Positions 41,324 to 52,324 of a DNA stretch of 64,000 bases are shown piece by piece. The stretch lies in assembly GCF_027568515.1 (NCBI RefSeq), contig NZ_JANKZF010000001.1, positions 186,001-250,000 on the forward strand, given 5' to 3'. Under the pieces are notes generated by a model. The model was not told where the DNA came from, ran no database searches, and was given only the letters and a program-made list of their open reading frames with translations. The translations under genes and the position numbers were made by a program. Source of the stretch: Arthrobacter sp. HY1533. Its GTDB lineage: Bacteria; Actinomycetota; Actinomycetes; Actinomycetales; Micrococcaceae. Each line of letters starts with the position of its first letter. Position 1 is the first letter of the stretch.

Positions 41324-42447
41324 GCCGCCACCACCGGAACTGTTGAGATGAGCCCGTTGCGGCTCAGCTTGAATTTTTGGGTGAATTCTCCGCGCTTGAC
41401 CGAGTGCCGGACCTCGGAAACGTAGTACAGCCCGTCGAACGCCAGGCCCGCCCCGCGCACCCCCACCAACTGCCGGGCCGCCAGGATCCGGCCGTAGCGC
41501 AGCACATCCAGGGAGCCTTCGCCTTCTACGGTGTCGGCCGAGTTGGCCGCGGTCGCGATGCCCACCATGATGGCCTGGGCCGGCGTGTACTTGGCCGTCT
41601 CCTTCAGCGGTGTGGTGTTCGACGGCGGCAGGTTCACCAGCCCCAGCGGCGGGTTCAGCGGGGTGATGGGCGGGATGGGAATGGGGATGGGTATGTGTGT
41701 TTGCTCGTTCTGGATGAAGACAATGGGCAGGGTGGCCTTCTGCGGCTTGTAGGTAAAGGTGATCGAGGTGGCGTTGCTGTGGGCGTCCATGTCCAGGTTG
41801 AGGGCAGGCTGCGGGACACCGACCTTGATCCGCGGGCCCCAGTAGGCGGTGCACACGCCAGGCACCGGGCCCGGGGACAGGTAGAACACGTAGCCCACCT
41901 TTTTGGCCAGGGCCGTGATGTATTTCAGGTCGGTGCCCTGTTGGGCGGGGATCTTGGCGGTGGGGATGGGCACATCCAGCAGGATGCTGGGGATGATCAG
42001 CGGCACCACGCCCAGCATGGCGTACTTGGCAAGCACCAGCGCCACGGCGGCTTCGGCCGGCATGGCCGGGAACGGCAGGCCGGTCAAATCCAGCTTGTCC
42101 ATGAGCTTGCCCAGGTCCTCCCCCGTGACCTGCAGGATCGAATGCCCGGCGTCGTTGCCGGGCAGCACCTGTGCCTGGGTCACCACGCCGTCGGCCAGGA
42201 CGGCCACGGAGCCGTTGACGGTGGCGGTGAGCACCACACGCACAATCGGGAAGGGGGATCCGCCCGCAAGCAGGAAGAGGGTGGGCAGCACCGAGCTGTT
42301 GCTCATGGTGAATTTGAGCGTGAACACGCCGGGGCCGTTGTCTCCCTGGGTGGCTTCGACGCTGACCAGGGCGTCGATCACGGATTCCGGGACCGGGAGG
42401 GCTATGGCCGGGCCCACCATGAGGCCCAGCTGCAGGGAACTAGACAT
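41320..42447 (-). CDS. eCIS hub protein, gp27/late control D-like
   Basis: 375 residues. It corresponds to the N-terminal (gp27-like) half of VgrG/Pvc8: GDNGPGVFTLKFTMSN near the start, GEDLGKLMDKLDLT, AYWGPRIKVGVPQPALNLDMDAHSN and the end FDGLYYVSEVRHSVKRGEFTQKF are gpD blocks. A Pro/Ile repeat (IPIPIPIPPITP) sits in a loop. Trimer forms the hub on which the tube stands. Confidence 0.88.
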   Translation of the reverse strand: MSSSLQLGLMVGPAIALPVPESVIDALVSVEATQGDNGPGVFTLKFTMSNSSVLPTLFLLAGGSPFPIVRVVLTATVNGSVAVLADGVVTQAQVLPGNDAGHSILQVTGEDLGKLMDKLDLTGLPFPAMPAEAAVALVLAKYAMLGVVPLIIPSILLDVPIPTAKIPAQQGTDLKYITALAKKVGYVFYLSPGPVPGVCTAYWGPRIKVGVPQPALNLDMDAHSNATSITFTYKPQKATLPIVFIQNEQTHIPIPIPIPPITPLNPPLGLVNLPPSNTTPLKETAKYTPAQAIMVGIATAANSADTVEGEGSLDVLRYGRILAARQLVGVRGAGLAFDGLYYVSEVRHSVKRGEFTQKFKLSRNGLISTVPVVAA

Positions 42448-42760
42448 GGGGCGCCCCCGGGATTCCCTCTGCCAGTGCGATCCGCAGCACCGTGCCGGGA
42501 ACGGCTGTCAGGTCCCTGGGGAGCATGGCCCGGTTGGCGTCGGCCACGCGCCAGGACAGTTCGGGATCGCCCAGGGCCGCCGCGGCAACCGAGTCGAGCC
42601 GGTCCCCGGCAGCCACCGTGCGCCAGGCAATGCCGGCAAGTGCCTCGGGGTGCGGCACCAAGCGGCGGTCAAGGTAGGCAATGGGCGTGCCGTCCGGCGT
42701 AGTCCATGTCCTGGTTCCGGTGAACACGTAGCGGCTGTTGGCGGCAAAATTGGCGGCCAT
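42440..42760 (-). CDS. eCIS LysM-domain baseplate protein
   Basis: 106 residues. The C-terminal half AWRTVAAGDRLDSVAAAALGD followed by PELSWRVADANRAM is a LysM fold as in gp53/Afp7-type proteins, here a separate polypeptide from the tube-like hub protein. The gene overlaps the hub gene by eight bases. Confidence 0.85.
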   Translation of the reverse strand: MAANFAANSRYVFTGTRTWTTPDGTPIAYLDRRLVPHPEALAGIAWRTVAAGDRLDSVAAAALGDPELSWRVADANRAMLPRDLTAVPGTVLRIALAEGIPGAPHV

Positions 42761-42762
42761 GG

Positions 42763-43413
42763 CTAGATCCCCCTGATTCCGAGTGTGCCGAGCCCGGCCT
42801 GCGGACCGCCGGCGGCGAATTGTTCCTTCTGGGCCAGGTAGCCCATGAAGAGGCTGCCCGCACGGTGCGCAAAGCCGGTGTCATCCACCGTGAGGACCCG
42901 CAGGCCCAGGCTGACCTTGGCCTGGATGGGATTGAGGTTCACGTCGAATGCCTCCTCGGTGATGGAGAATTCGGTGATGCGCACGGGCAGGACACGGTTC
43001 TTGCTCCACACGAAAAGGGGCAGCGGCGCCTCCATGGGCAGGATCTCCAGGCGTCCGGCCTGTTGCAGGGCATTGTTGGCCAGCAGCTGCGCGCTGCTGG
43101 GGTAGACAAGCGTCTCCAGGGCGGCCAGCTGGGGGAAGATCCCGGAGCCGGTGGCACGCGCCGCGCCCAGTTCAAGCTGGTCGACGGCGTCGATCTCGGC
43201 CTCGAACTTGATGGTCTCGGTGGGCGGGCCCTTGATGCGCAGCACCTCCGAGCGGTCGGGGGTGTCGGTGCCGGCGCCGTGGACGGCGAGCGTTCGGCTG
43301 AGGGTGGCCGGGTTGTATTGCAGGGCGATGATCCGCAGCACGGCCGAGGTGTCGGGATCAATCAACACGATGCCGCCGCGGACCAGGCGCGGCGCATTTG
43401 GCGGGGCGCTCAT
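42763..43413 (-). CDS. eCIS tube-like baseplate adaptor (Pvc7/Afp7 N-domain)
   Basis: 216 residues. It contains LQYNPATLSRTL, ETIKFEAEIDAVDQLE, and PVRITEFSITEEAFDVNLNPIQAKVSLGL, characteristic of the CIS tube protein N-terminal domain/gp54-like proteins that join the hub to the tube. Starts by ATGA overlap with the upstream gene. The LysM part is encoded by the next gene. Confidence 0.88.
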   Translation of the reverse strand: MSAPPNAPRLVRGGIVLIDPDTSAVLRIIALQYNPATLSRTLAVHGAGTDTPDRSEVLRIKGPPTETIKFEAEIDAVDQLELGAARATGSGIFPQLAALETLVYPSSAQLLANNALQQAGRLEILPMEAPLPLFVWSKNRVLPVRITEFSITEEAFDVNLNPIQAKVSLGLRVLTVDDTGFAHRAGSLFMGYLAQKEQFAAGGPQAGLGTLGIRGI

Positions 43414-43937
43414 GGCGTGCCTCCCGTCGCCGTGGCCTGCTCGTTGATGGTGATGCCGGCAAGGCCGGTGCGCGCGGTGACGTTGCGTGGCCGGCCGCCG
43501 TCGGACCACCAGAAGCTGACTCCTTGTGGCGGGTCGCCGCCGAGAAGTTCCGGCAGCCGGGCCCCCGGGACGTTCTCGAGGTCCGCTTCGGTCAGGACGG
43601 GATCGTTGTGCCGGGCCGGATCCAGCAGCTGTGCCGCCGCGGCGGCCACGGCGGCTGCCGCCGGCACCTGTCCGGTCTCCGCCCATCTGGCAAACAACTT
43701 GCCCAGGGCCTGTCCGGCATAGGTGTCCGGCGGCTCGTCGTCGCGCAGCAGGCCGGACAGTCCGCCCCTGCCGCGGCCCGCGCCCCAGCTGGCCGTGAAC
43801 AGGCGGCAGCCCGGGGCGGCCTCTTCCGGGTTGAGCGTGACGGAGACGTCGGCGGGCGCAACCAGGCCGCGGCCGCCCAGCTCCAGGGAGCGCTGCGCCA
43901 CTGCCTCCCGGATGCGTGCCGTCACGTCCTGTTCCAT
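43410..43937 (-). CDS. eCIS-cluster protein of unknown function
   Basis: 175 residues, acidic, soluble, without signal. DVTARIREAVAQRSLELGG at the N-terminus and a C-terminal NVTARTGLAGITINEQATA. Similar-sized conserved proteins sit between effector-type genes and the hub in other actinobacterial clusters, but I cannot name the family. Coupled by ATGA to the downstream adaptor gene; a 55-base gap separates it from the metallopeptidase gene upstream. Confidence 0.65.
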   Translation of the reverse strand: MEQDVTARIREAVAQRSLELGGRGLVAPADVSVTLNPEEAAPGCRLFTASWGAGRGRGGLSGLLRDDEPPDTYAGQALGKLFARWAETGQVPAAAAVAAAAAQLLDPARHNDPVLTEADLENVPGARLPELLGGDPPQGVSFWWSDGGRPRNVTARTGLAGITINEQATATGGTP

Positions 43938-43992
43938 GGTGTTCCTTCCTGTTCCTGGTCTGTGCTGCTTGTCCTGGCCCGGCTGCGGCCGC

Positions 43993-45858
43993 TCATCTCG
44001 AGGGGGCCAGGGGTGCCACCGTGGAGGCAAAGTAGGCTGCCGTGCCAGGGTCCTTCCGGGTCAGCAACCTTCGCTTTTCCGGCCCGCCAAAGTAGTGCGC
44101 ATAGACCTCGGCAAACCAATCCGGGGGGCCGTTGAACTGGTAGGGGGTGACCATCCTGGTGCGTGCCTCAAAGTTGTAGCGGTTCCAGGACGGCGGGTCG
44201 GAGAGTTCATAGACGTGTGCGTCGGGTGCGCCCAGCCGGTCGCCGCCGTCGGGCTTGAACCACGGGTGGTCCAGGGCCGTGCCAATGGCCGGCAGCGCGG
44301 GGTCGGCGGTTATGGCGGCCTTCACGGGGGCGCCCAGCCCGGCGTACCACGGCCGGGCCCTGATCCGCGTGAGCATGCCGGCAACGGAGCGGTTGGTCAT
44401 GGCGGTTGACATTTCCGTTTCCACGTCGTCGCGCTGGACGGTGGGCAGGGCAAAGATCCCGGCGTGGGAATCGTCAACCATGTCATGGGCCACGATGCCG
44501 GGGTTGATGGCATATTGCACCCAGCCGCCCCTGGAGGCGTTCGCCGGTTCGCTGCCGGTTGTCCAGCCCATCTGCTTGTCCACCGCATGGCCGGTCTCGT
44601 GCAGGGCCGTTTCGGTCAGCTGCGTTTCAGCCACGTTCATGTCCAGTTCCAGCCGCCGGCCGGAATATACGCCCGTGGTGGTTTCGCCCCGCGCGTCGGC
44701 GCCTTCGGTGAACGCGCCAAGTCGCCGGAACGCGGCGTTGCGGGCCACATGCCCATCCGGCAGCCCATCCAGGGCCAGGTAAGTTTGCCGCAGGGCAGGG
44801 ACCGTCCAATCGGCGGCGGTCAGGCTGGCAATGGCGCCCCGGCCCACGGGGACGTCAAAGCGGGTTCCGGCCGCCAGGATCAAGGTGGGCAGGGCGCCGT
44901 CGTCCGATTCGGTGACGATCACACGCAGGATGCGCTGCTGGCCCGCCGTGAGCCGGCCCGGAGTCAGGGAACTGATCCAGGGCCGGATGTAGCGGCCCTG
45001 GTGCCCCGCGTTGGAGTTGTTGATGAGCCGGCCCAACTTGCCTTTGGCGTCCAGCCCGGCCAGAAAAGCCTCCTGCTGGGCTGCCGGCAAATTCGCCATG
45101 GTGTTGAAGACGTTGCTGACATCGGTGTCGGTGACGGCCCAGTCGAACAGCCCGTAGCTCAGCGAGTCCTCTGCCGAGGGCAGGGCCCGGGCCACACCAA
45201 TGGCCGCAAGCACGCGCTGGTAGGCGGGGCCGGACTTGGCCGAATCGGGCAGGTTGTCGATGAGCCGGTCAAGGTACTTTTGCTCCAGACGGCCAAGCCC
45301 CGCAGCCAGGGCAGGGGCGGGCAACGCGGCGAGGGCAGCCAGGGACGAGGTGGCGTCGGCGTCCGTCACGGCCCAGTCCCTCAGGCCGTAGGAGAGCTTG
45401 TCACGGACATCGTCAATGACATCCAGTGCGACGGCGGGTACGGCGGACTGCCGCTGCTGCACAGCATGGGCGGCCTCGTGGCTGAGCAGGCGCAGGCCGC
45501 CGGCCGTGGCGGGGTTGAGCCGGGCTGCGCTTCCGAGGATGTTCTGCCCCACAGTGGCGGCGTTGGCACCCACGGATGCGGCGAAGCGACCGGCGGCGTC
45601 GCTGGCGTGGACCCGGACGCCGGAGAGGTCCGCGCCGGTGGCATGCTCCAACGCCTTGCGTGTCTCGGCGGGCAGCGGCTGGCCTGTGGAGTCCATGCTG
45701 CGACGCGCCCCGCGGGCCAGGGCCGCCGTAGCCTCCGTAGACAGGGGCGCGGCGCGTTCATGCCGTTCCGGGCGCGGGGCCAGTCCGGTCATCTGCTTGG
45801 CGAGGGCATCGGCGGCATGTTCGCGTGCAAGCATGCTGCCCGGCCCACCCGTGGTCAT
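43993..45858 (-). CDS. eCIS DUF4157 protein with second HExxH motif (putative metallopeptidase effector)
   Basis: 621 residues. The DUF4157 domain (about 50-140) carries HEAAH at 127-131 with GVRVHASDAAGRFAASVGANA before it. Two repeats beginning LSYGLxDWAVTDxD cover about 155-202 and 233-282. The C-terminal part has a second zinc-peptidase motif, HETGH at 420-424, and a downstream Glu584 in WFAEVYAHYF that could be the third ligand. DUF4157 is a loading/toxin-associated marker of eCIS cargo. I infer a delivered protease, or a self-processing assembly factor. ATGA overlap with the upstream gene. Confidence 0.8.
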   Translation of the reverse strand: MTTGGPGSMLAREHAADALAKQMTGLAPRPERHERAAPLSTEATAALARGARRSMDSTGQPLPAETRKALEHATGADLSGVRVHASDAAGRFAASVGANAATVGQNILGSAARLNPATAGGLRLLSHEAAHAVQQRQSAVPAVALDVIDDVRDKLSYGLRDWAVTDADATSSLAALAALPAPALAAGLGRLEQKYLDRLIDNLPDSAKSGPAYQRVLAAIGVARALPSAEDSLSYGLFDWAVTDTDVSNVFNTMANLPAAQQEAFLAGLDAKGKLGRLINNSNAGHQGRYIRPWISSLTPGRLTAGQQRILRVIVTESDDGALPTLILAAGTRFDVPVGRGAIASLTAADWTVPALRQTYLALDGLPDGHVARNAAFRRLGAFTEGADARGETTTGVYSGRRLELDMNVAETQLTETALHETGHAVDKQMGWTTGSEPANASRGGWVQYAINPGIVAHDMVDDSHAGIFALPTVQRDDVETEMSTAMTNRSVAGMLTRIRARPWYAGLGAPVKAAITADPALPAIGTALDHPWFKPDGGDRLGAPDAHVYELSDPPSWNRYNFEARTRMVTPYQFNGPPDWFAEVYAHYFGGPEKRRLLTRKDPGTAAYFASTVAPLAPSR

Positions 45859-47255
45859 GGCGTTTTCCCCCTCTGGTCCCATCGATTGCCCTGGTCCCAC
45901 TTTTCCCCGCGGTCCCCGCTGCCGCCCTTGTCCTTGATGGCCGCTTCGACGGCCTGCTCAATGGCCTTGAGCCCCTCGGCGTCGTGCAGGCCCAGGCTCT
46001 CGGCTGCGGCGCGGGCAATGGCCGAGGACCCCTTTTCGACGCCGTCGCGGGCCTTTTCCTTCAGCCACGCCCGCTTGTCCTTGGGCAGCCAGCCGGCCAC
46101 GGAGTCGATGACCGGGTCAATGATCTTTTCTGCCACGGCATCAAGCACCGACTTGGGCCCGCTGCCCTTGATCGGAGGGGGCAGCGGCTTGTAGTAGTCC
46201 GGGGGAAGGTTGCTGCCGCCGTCAGGAACGGGTTTGGGGTGGATGGTCAGGTCGATTGGCTTGCGCTCGCCCGGGCCGCCCGGACCGCCAAAGGTGACAC
46301 CGCCCGGTTTCGACGGCGGAACGAGCTCCGGCACCATCCTGCCCAGCGGGGACTTGCGGGGGTGGAAGCGGATTTCCACGCGCCTGTTGCGGGCATTGGA
46401 AACCTTGTCGCCCGTCGGCACGGCCTGCGAGGGTCCCTCGCCCTGGCTTTCCGTGCTCATGATGGCCGGGACATCCAGCCGGGACAGTGCGGCGGCCACG
46501 GCGTCGGCGCGGTTCTGGCCCAGGGTGGCATTGCTGGCTTCGTCGCCCACCGTGTCCGCGTGGCCAATGATAGTGATGCTCGACAGCGGGTAGCTCCGCA
46601 GCAGGATGTTGATGGTTGTGGCCAGGACTTTCAGCTGGCCCAGGTGGTCCGGCGTTGGTTCCGCCTGGCCGGTGGGGAAATTGTCCAGGTTCTGGGATCC
46701 GATGGCCGATGCCAGCATGGGCGATGCGCCCTCGATCAAGGCCGTTCCCGGGTCGGCCGTTCCGGGGCCGCCGGGCAATGGCTGGCACCGGATGGCGCCG
46801 GGCAGGGCAGCCCCGCGGTGCGGCGCGGGCATGGCTTGGCCGCCCGCGTAGGCTGCTGCGCTGTGTTCCGCGGCCTGCTCCGCCGCATCCCCCTGGACGG
46901 AGATGCCTTCACCTGCCGGCTGCAGCGTGTGTGCCAGCTCGTGGGCCAGCAGTGTGCGGCCCTCGGCCGTGCCGGGCGCGTACCGTCCGGAGCCAAAGTA
47001 AATGTCGCTGCCAACGGTCAAGGCCGCGGCGTTCAGTGAAACGGCCAGCCCGGCCGCCGCGTCATCGGCATGGACCCGGACCTGGCTGAAGTCTGTGCCG
47101 AATCTGCCCTCAAAGTGCTTCCTCGATTCCTCGGGCAGCGGGCTGCCTCCGTTGTGCCACACAGCAGTTGCCGCCGGACGCGCCGGGCGGGCAACGGGAG
47201 CCTGCACAGCCAGCCTTGCCTTCTCCGGCCCCACACGTTCAAACATCTCAGCCAT
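45855..47255 (-). CDS. eCIS DUF4157-OmpA fusion protein
   Basis: 466 residues. The DUF4157 metal motif HELAH is at 105-109 after VRVHADDAAAGLAVSLNA. An OmpA-C-like domain follows (about 190-330): ITIIGHADTVGDEASNATLGQNRADAV and ARNRRVEIRFHP, the pattern that binds peptidoglycan. The last 130 residues are Pro-rich then helical and charged (DKGGSGDRGEKWDQG). No signal peptide, so any wall contact would follow delivery or lysis. Could be a cargo or an anchor of the particle to the wall. Confidence 0.82.
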   Translation of the reverse strand: MAEMFERVGPEKARLAVQAPVARPARPAATAVWHNGGSPLPEESRKHFEGRFGTDFSQVRVHADDAAAGLAVSLNAAALTVGSDIYFGSGRYAPGTAEGRTLLAHELAHTLQPAGEGISVQGDAAEQAAEHSAAAYAGGQAMPAPHRGAALPGAIRCQPLPGGPGTADPGTALIEGASPMLASAIGSQNLDNFPTGQAEPTPDHLGQLKVLATTINILLRSYPLSSITIIGHADTVGDEASNATLGQNRADAVAAALSRLDVPAIMSTESQGEGPSQAVPTGDKVSNARNRRVEIRFHPRKSPLGRMVPELVPPSKPGGVTFGGPGGPGERKPIDLTIHPKPVPDGGSNLPPDYYKPLPPPIKGSGPKSVLDAVAEKIIDPVIDSVAGWLPKDKRAWLKEKARDGVEKGSSAIARAAAESLGLHDAEGLKAIEQAVEAAIKDKGGSGDRGEKWDQGNRWDQRGKTP

Positions 47256-47494
47256 GGCGCAACCCTCCCAGCACGGCACCGGCAATGCCTTGGCCCAAGG
47301 CCTGCGGGCCGGCGCCGGCCGGCACCTGGACGGGGGCTGCTCGCAGCAAGGGCACTGCGACGGCGCCGATGGCGGTGTCGAAGGGACCGGCGGCCAGGCG
47401 GCTGGCCAGTTCAGCTTCGACGGCGGCGGCCACGAGTGCGGCGGTGCGGGCGTCAAGGCCCAGCCCGTCCAGGACCAGCCGGTCGATGTGCACG

Positions 47495-47505
<11 letters not shown>
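47248..47505 (-). CDS. small conserved eCIS protein
   Basis: 85 residues. MDIDVHIDRLVLDGLGL followed by AALVAAAVEAELASRLAAG is a recurring small gene between the ATPase and the DUF4157 genes of eCIS clusters. Function unknown. It overlaps the ATPase gene (11 bases) and the DUF4157-OmpA gene (8 bases). Confidence 0.75.
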
Positions 47506-49464
<1,959 letters not shown>

Positions 49465-49468
<4 letters not shown>

Positions 49469-50745
49469 GTGACTGCCACCTGCTGGGCCGGGTCGAACGC
49501 CGGAACGGCCCCGGTGAAGGTGACGGGGATGCTGTCCACGCCGTCCACGCGCAGCCGGACGGGGTGGGTGCCGGCTCCCACGTTGGGCACCTTGAAGGTG
49601 ACGGTGGTGGGGGTGCTTGCGAACCCGGGGTCCCCGGGGGCTGGGTTGACCACCGTTGCAGGCGCCACGGAGATCTCCCCGCAGAGGACCACAATGCTCT
49701 GGCCGTCCCCGATCCGCGGAGAGCACGTGAGGGTGACGGTGCCGCCAACTGCCACGGTTGACGGGGCATGGGGGCTGAGCGTGATGGTGGGCGCCAGGGC
49801 CAGCCCGACGGCCCCGCTGACCAGCGGGGGCAGCCCGGACTGGGCCGTCACGGCCACCACCTGGTAGAAGCCCGGCACCCATTGCCCCCACGCGAGCGGG
49901 TCGCCGGCCAGCTCGGGCAGCGCCACGGACAGCTGGCCGGGGTCCGGCCCTGCCGCGGGTGCCAGAACTGCTGGCGGCAGTGGCTGCAGGGGCGCGGGCG
50001 GGCGCCACAGGCTGGTGAACCGCAACACGGTGCCCGCGGCGGTGAGGCTGCTTCCCTCCACCAGCACGGTCTCCCCCTGGCGGGCGGCGGCCTGCGAGCG
50101 CGGCGGCAGCATCCTTTCCACAAGCGGTGCGGCGCCCAGGACGGAGTGCACGCCTTCGTCGTTGGCGCCGCGGGCCAGCACGGGCAGCGGTGCCCGGGTC
50201 GGGGCCTGGCTGTCGATCAACACCACCGAGACCTCATAGGCGGCGCAGACGCGCATGTTGCTTTGGAACGCCGTCCAGAGCTTGGAGAGTTCGTCCACGC
50301 CCAGTGGCAGTGGCGTGATGCGGATGCGTTCGGCCTGGTCCTCCAGGCCACTGTTGGGCAGGGCCGAGGCGAAGTCGCCGGCATCCAGGACGCAGTGGTC
50401 GTGGAGCACCGCCATGGCCGCCCCGAGCACGCGGTGGCTGACGGCGTCCTGGTCGGTGTCGTCGCGGCCGTAGGCTGTCACCAGGTAGTGCAGGTTCAGG
50501 GCCAGCGGCGGGCTGCCCGGTCCGCCGTGGCTTGGCGGCGGGTCCTGGTTGCGCCAGGCCGCGTTGACGGCCGTGCCGTACAGGAACAGGTTCAGGGACG
50601 TGCCTGTCAGTGTCTTGCGGGCCACGTCGGGCGTTCGCGTGGTGACTGAGAGGTCCTGCAGCACCGAGTCAAGCTGCGGCATTTTTGACAGGAGCAGGTT
50701 TCGCAGCATGGCGGTGACGGCGGCGATGGCCCAGGTGCTGCTCAT
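49465..50745 (-). CDS. eCIS DUF4255 tube-terminator protein with Ig-like C-terminus
   Basis: 426 residues. DUF4255 (Pvc16-like) at the N-terminus: AIAAVTAMLRNLLLSKM, SLNLFLYGTAVNAAWRNQD, LNLHYLVTAYG and GVDELSKLWTAFQSNMR. This caps the tube and sheath. Residues of about 230-426 look like two Ig-like beta domains (VLVEGSSLTAAGTVLRF and GTHPVRLRVDGVDSIPVTF), an extension common in actinobacterial versions. Confidence 0.9.
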
Positions 50746-51599
50746 GGCCTGTCCCTCAGGTATTCATCCAGGCTCATGAGCCCGGCACGCCCGGCTGTGG
50801 GGGGCTGCGGGGCAGCCGCCGCGACGGCCCTGACCTCGATGCGCCCGATGCTGACATGGATGTGCTGTTCGGGTGCCCTGGCCGGCTCCCGCCGGGCCAG
50901 TGGTTCCAGCCGCGGCTGCACCTGCCCTTCGACGGCATCCGGCCACGCCGGACGCCCATCAGCGTGGTGGTGCGTTGCGGGGCCATGGTCCCCTGTCCAT
51001 TCCAACCCATTGACGACGCCGGCTGCCCGCCCCAAGTGGCCCGCCTCCCCTGCCGTGGGGAACAGCGGGGCCTGTGGCCGATTTTCCCCGGTGAGTTGAG
51101 CAAGGCGCCGGGCGGCCGGGAGGGCTGCACCCGCCACTGGCGCCGGTGGCACGACTGGCCGGGTCTCCCTGCGCCCGGCTTCTCCCGTTGTCGCCTTGAT
51201 GCCCCGGCCACTGCTTGTTGCGCGCCCGGCGGCTCCGGGTTTCTCCCCTGGCGGCCGGACACCCACGGGGGCCGCTGCCCCGCCCGTCAGGCGGGGGCCG
51301 CCTGCTTCCATGTTTGCCCTGCCGGGATCGCGGGGGGCCGTCGCGTCCGGGGTGGAGTCCCCGTGCCTGTGCGGCGCTGCACCGGGAAAGTCGTTGCCGG
51401 GATGCGCTACGGTGCCCCCGCGCCCCTCAAAGGCAGCATCCTGTTCCCCGGAGCCCGGCCACCAGGGCAGGCCAGGGGCTTCAAAGCGGGAGGCGAGCCG
51501 GGGCACCACGGCGGCAGCCGGCGTCGTGCCTGCCAGGGCCCCCGTGGCCGAGGGGGCGGGCGGAAGTTCGCGGCGCAGCAGGCCCGCCAGGAAGCTCAT
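50742..51599 (-). CDS. eCIS-cluster disordered protein with conserved C-terminal peptide
   Basis: 285 residues, Pro/Ala/Gly/Arg-rich and probably disordered except at the ends. The N-terminus is SFLAGLLRRELPPAP; the C-terminus HIHVSIGRIEVRAVAAAAP and MSLDEYLRDRP is a recurring tail of proteins in this position. Because no recognisable tape-measure gene exists in the cluster, this or a DUF4157 protein may take that place; that is speculation. Overlaps by ATGA on both sides. Confidence 0.7.
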   Translation of the reverse strand: MSFLAGLLRRELPPAPSATGALAGTTPAAAVVPRLASRFEAPGLPWWPGSGEQDAAFEGRGGTVAHPGNDFPGAAPHRHGDSTPDATAPRDPGRANMEAGGPRLTGGAAAPVGVRPPGEKPGAAGRATSSGRGIKATTGEAGRRETRPVVPPAPVAGAALPAARRLAQLTGENRPQAPLFPTAGEAGHLGRAAGVVNGLEWTGDHGPATHHHADGRPAWPDAVEGQVQPRLEPLARREPARAPEQHIHVSIGRIEVRAVAAAAPQPPTAGRAGLMSLDEYLRDRP

Positions 51600-52318
51600 G
51601 ACCCCACCAGCTCCAGGTAGGCCTGGCGGCGCAGGGGCGGCAGGGCCAGGATGTCCTGCTCGGACCAGCCGTAGGCGCGCGCCAGGGTGTGGACGTCGAT
51701 CAGCAGGCGGCGGGCCCAGTGGTGCAGCTCGTTCCACAGGTAGCTGGCAATGTGGAAGGGTGCGAGCCAGCCGTGGCCGCAGCCGGGACACTGCACGTTC
51801 AGCTCGGTGGCGGCGGCGGGGTCGGCCCGGCCCAGTTCCTCCCCCAGGGTGGCCAGCACGTCCGGTGGCAGCGTGCCGGGCTCCACGGGGGCGCCGGCTT
51901 CCGTGACGGTGGTGATGCAGCGTGCGGTGAGTGCGGCCTCGGTGTTGCCGGGGTCCATTGCCAGGAGGTCCCGGCTCGTGACCGGGCGCAGGGTGGCCTC
52001 GTAGCCGTCCAGGTGCACCGTGAGCGGAGCGGCGTGCCGGTCTTGCGGCGTGCCTGCCAGCTCCCCTACGGTGAAGGCGAGTTCCACTTCCATCCCGCAC
52101 CCCGGGCACTGCGCAATGGCTTCAAGTCCCGGGCCAAACAATGAGGCGCGGAAGGCTAGCAGTTCAGAGTCGCGCCTGCCCAGCGGCCAGTCGGCCAGCA
52201 CGTCCGGTTCGGTGTCCGGGACGGCGGCGGACAGCAGGACCAGGGCCCGGCGCACGGGATCCTGGCCGAGACCGTTCCCCCACACCTCCAGCAGTTGGGC
52301 TGCCCCCGGCCCGGGCAC
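51596..52318 (-). CDS. eCIS T4-like baseplate protein with two zinc ribbons
   Basis: 240 residues. LLEVWGNGLGQDPVRRALVLL near the start, and two Cys pairs CPGCG (AQCPGCGMEVE and VQCPGCGHGWL) about 100 residues apart suggest a structural zinc site. The end YGWSEQDILALPPLRRQAYLEL resembles the separate small DUF6760 protein of other clusters, apparently fused here. Resembles the T4 base-plate-type gene that follows tube genes in actinobacterial eCIS. Confidence 0.78.
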   Translation of the reverse strand: MPGPGAAQLLEVWGNGLGQDPVRRALVLLSAAVPDTEPDVLADWPLGRRDSELLAFRASLFGPGLEAIAQCPGCGMEVELAFTVGELAGTPQDRHAAPLTVHLDGYEATLRPVTSRDLLAMDPGNTEAALTARCITTVTEAGAPVEPGTLPPDVLATLGEELGRADPAAATELNVQCPGCGHGWLAPFHIASYLWNELHHWARRLLIDVHTLARAYGWSEQDILALPPLRRQAYLELVGS

Positions 52319-52324
52319 GATCCA

